21,606 nt of DNA from Heterotrichella gracilis (Eukaryota > Sar > Xanthophyceae > Tribonematales > Xanthonemataceae): the NCBI GenBank assembly GCA_032358255.1, contig JAULBX010029511.1, forward strand, positions 1 through 21,606, read 5' to 3'. Made by a program: the position numbers and the translations under genes. Positions 20,301 through 21,606 of this stretch are shown one piece after another (the first letter of the stretch is position 1; every line of letters starts with the position of its first letter). The notes beneath the pieces were generated by a model. It saw nothing but the letters and a program-made list of their open reading frames with translations, was not told where the DNA came from and did not search any database.

Positions 20301-21247
20301 AACCCTAAACACCCCTCACCTTGCGTTGTACACCGGCGCCTCGATGCGTGGGTTCCCCCCGATGATGAGGATGGCGTCTGCCTTGTCCACCCCCGCCACC
20401 CCGCTGTTTGCAATGTAGTTGGAGCGTACATCGGCATCAAGGTCGGGGAAGCCACCCTCGCTCTGTGCCAGCGTGGGTTGATAGTTGATAGATTGTAATG
20501 CTTAATAACTTTGTCTTTTTTTGTGTGCTAATAGACGTCATCAAATACCAACCCTCGCTCTGCGCCAGGGATGGGTGGTGTGCGCATGGACCCCCATCCC
20601 CCACCCCAACCCGCCCCCGCCACCCATCCCCCCCTCCACTCACCACCAGGTTGCCGCATCCCAGCCTGTTGAACATGTCCTTCAGCGCCACCATGGCCTC
20701 GGCATCAGCCAGCCTGCCAGCCACAGCCTTCATCTCATTGCCACCAACCCGTGACAGCGCCTCAGCGGCTGAGTCGAGCGCCTCCTGCCACCGAACCGGC
20801 TTCAGACCCTGCCGGGAAGAAGAGAAACACAGAAATTAGAACCCAATAAACCGTTCCCGATGTCCTCTGCCACCGGACAGGCTTCAGGCCCTGCGGGTAG
20901 GAGGAGTTCAGACAGTCAAGTGATTGATTCTTGATTCACGAATTAATTATGTCCCATCCTTTGCCTATGTACAATGCCAGGAGTCCTGACCCAGAACCAA
21001 ACTGCTTTGCGCCTCATGTGCAAGGATGATTGCTCAATCAGCTGTACCGTTGGAAAGTATGGATTTTGTTTCAAGATATGTATAAATAGCTACCATCCTA
21101 AATTTCTCCCCGCCGCCGCACCGTTTCTGTCTTGACCATTGGCACGTTGAGCCTCTGTCGCTTGAGCCCGTCGTACTGGAACCTCGCCTTGTCAGAGATC
21201 CACTCCTCGTTCACGTCCTCATTCAGCCTAGCGATGATGCGCATCAC
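17348..21247 (-). CDS. NDUFS1: Mitochondrial complex I 75 kDa subunit (NDUFS1), C-terminal nine exons
   Basis: Exons in coding order: 21247-21122, 20808-20644, 20462-20320, 19986-19764, 19521-19389, 18897-18815, 18465-18352, 18073-17882, 17503-17348; 1335 nt, 444 residues plus stop, all phases consistent. This is the large peripheral-arm subunit of NADH:ubiquinone oxidoreductase. The visible part is the molybdopterin-oxidoreductase-like domain that in complex I lacks Mo. Diagnostic stretches: [113 protein letters not shown] and the C-terminus [17 protein letters not shown]. The ferredoxin-like N-terminal part with the Fe-S cysteines and import signal lies beyond the right edge. Donor of exon 20808-20644 was set at GTGAGT; an alternative GTGGTG one codon earlier exists. 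Introns before exons 20808, 20462 and 17503 contain exon-edge copies. Confidence 0.96.
17708..17752 (-). repeat. Decayed copy A of NDUFS1 penultimate exon 3' end
   Basis: Plus-strand GTACTGGACGTTGAGCCATA then GGCGGCTCCACCCTG matches the exon's GTACTGGCCGTTGAGCCACA then GGGGGCTCCACCCTG (17888-17925). The donor is lost. About 175 nt downstream of the exon in coding direction. Confidence 0.88.
17784..17880 (-). repeat. Cluster of telomere-like CCCTAAA motifs in NDUFS1 last intron
   Basis: Plus-strand GGTTTAGGGTTT, CAGGGTTTTAGGGTTTAC and GGGTTTAGAGTTTT; on the coding strand these are CCCTAAA-type motifs right after the donor, the reverse of the orientation usual near donors in this window. Confidence 0.75.
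17791..17837 (-). repeat. Decayed copy B of NDUFS1 penultimate exon 3' end
   Basis: Plus-strand TCACCTTGAAGCGCTGGCTG then TTAAGCTACAG and CAGCTCTACCCT is a second copy at about 88 nt spacing. Its donor (CTTCAAG|GTGAAA on the coding strand) is still present, but the coding part has acquired a stop (AGCTTAAC). Confidence 0.88.
19020..19087. repeat. Long intronic hairpin (23-bp stem, one mismatch)
   Basis: Arms 19020-19042 and 19065-19087 are reverse complements except for one position (a G-T wobble on one strand), with a 22-nt loop. It lies in the NDUFS1 intron between exons 19521-19389 and 18897-18815. Stem core: GCAGAAGCCGC/GCGGCTTCTGC. The loop repeats part of the left arm (GCCAAGCATG). Confidence 0.9.
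19560..19585 (+). repeat. Telomere-like TTTAGGG dimer near NDUFS1 acceptor
   Basis: Plus-strand ATTTAGGGTTTAGGGC, which on the coding strand is CCCTAAACCCTAAAT upstream of the acceptor of exon 19521-19389, followed by a long CCAACCC/CCCC tract. Confidence 0.8.
20547..20576 (-). repeat. Decayed copy of NDUFS1 exon 20462 5' end
   Basis: Plus-strand ACCCTCGCTCTGCGCCAGGG matches ACCCTCGCTCTGTGCCAGCG at 20454-20473, 97 nt further into the intron. The acceptor AG is intact. Confidence 0.8.
20857..20904 (-). repeat. Decayed copy of NDUFS1 exon 20808 5' end
   Basis: Plus-strand CTCTGCCACCGGACAGGCTT then CAGGCCCTGCGGGTAGGAGG matches CTCCTGCCACCGAACCGGCTT and CAGACCCTGCCGGGAAGAAG at about 20780-20822, 79 nt apart. 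The acceptor is intact. Confidence 0.88.
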
Positions 21248-21476
21248 CTGGGGATGGGAAAGACAATTTTGCGGGGATGGCCGAATCAAAGTTTCGGACA
21301 TGCAATTCCGGGCGTGCGCACACCCAGAGGCGGACATCTCTGTGCATCAAAACCATGCCACATGTTGCTAGGTCCCCCCCACCACCCTACCTCGGCAACC
21401 ATTTACCCATTCCCGTCCCCAGCCAGCCACCCACACCCCACCACCCGCCACCCATTCCTCGCGCCCCACAATCCCC

Positions 21477-21545
21477 CTCTGTCCCACGTGATTCCACCGC
21501 ATTGTTCGCCTCCAGTGCGTCACTCACATCCACGACCTCAGCGGT
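21477..21545 (-). pseudogene. NDUFS1-like exon fragment upstream of first visible exon
   Basis: The coding strand reads 23 stop-free codons beginning TAEVVDVSDALEANN and ending ESRGTE, resembling the NDUFS1 stretch that directly precedes VMRI. An AG acceptor sits before it, but GAG at its end is followed by GGGGAT, not a GT donor, and no nearby donor gives phase 0. It is best read as a decayed copy of the preceding exon's 3' end, with the real exon outside the window. A real exon with an unusual donor is the alternative. Confidence 0.55.
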
Positions 21546-21580
21546 CTATAACTCCCAGCTGCGTTAGGTTAACACAAATC

Positions 21581-21594
21581 CCCCCCCCCCCCCC
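21581..21594 (+). repeat. Poly-C homopolymer near window edge
   Basis: An uninterrupted run of 14 or more C. A likely sequencing or assembly weak point. Confidence 0.8.
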
Positions 21595-21606
21595 TTCCTT
21601 TCAACC

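Overview
This window looks like a nuclear contig from a hydrogenase-bearing green alga (chlorophyte). It carries intron-rich genes with consensus GT..AG splice sites. Four can be rebuilt exon by exon: a plant/algal [FeFe]-hydrogenase maturase HydG, a FLU/FLP-type regulator of chlorophyll synthesis, a triose-phosphate-translocator-fold (TPT/NST) membrane transporter, and mitochondrial complex I 75 kDa subunit NDUFS1. Plant-type telomere-like TTTAGGG/CCCTAAA motifs are scattered through the introns. I cannot name the species.

Layout. 23-4746 (+): complete-looking hydG, 10 exons, 532 codons plus stop. 4747-7321: mostly unassigned DNA, with one long unexplained open frame on the minus strand (6083-7012). 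7322-about 9285 (-): FLU-like gene, five certain exons plus a less certain N-terminal exon. 9286-11565: nothing recognised except weak ORFs. 11566-14510 (+): TPT/NST transporter, five exons, N-terminus unresolved. 14511-17347: convergent intergenic region with inverted and tandem repeats. 17348-21247 (-): the last nine exons of NDUFS1; its N-terminal Fe-S part lies beyond the right edge. All exon phases given were checked arithmetically against the reading frame.

The most unusual signal is structural. In all four genes, introns contain decayed or near-perfect copies of the exon edge they abut, including the splice site: copies of an exon's 3' end lie downstream of it, and copies of an exon's 5' end lie upstream. 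I find about 17 such copies. Some are almost identical to the used exon (12805-12873, 4 differences in 69), others are barely recognisable. This looks like recurrent tandem duplication of junction-spanning segments, with splicing keeping only the copy joined to the exon and the rest decaying inside the intron. A second pattern is that many introns carry G-rich TTTAGGG-like motifs near the donor and C-rich CCCTAAA-like motifs near the acceptor, so the two intron ends are partly complementary.

The genes do not form an operon-like unit. HydG (hydrogenase cofactor assembly) and FLU (tetrapyrrole control) are expected in the plastid, NDUFS1 in the mitochondrion, and the transporter in an undetermined membrane.
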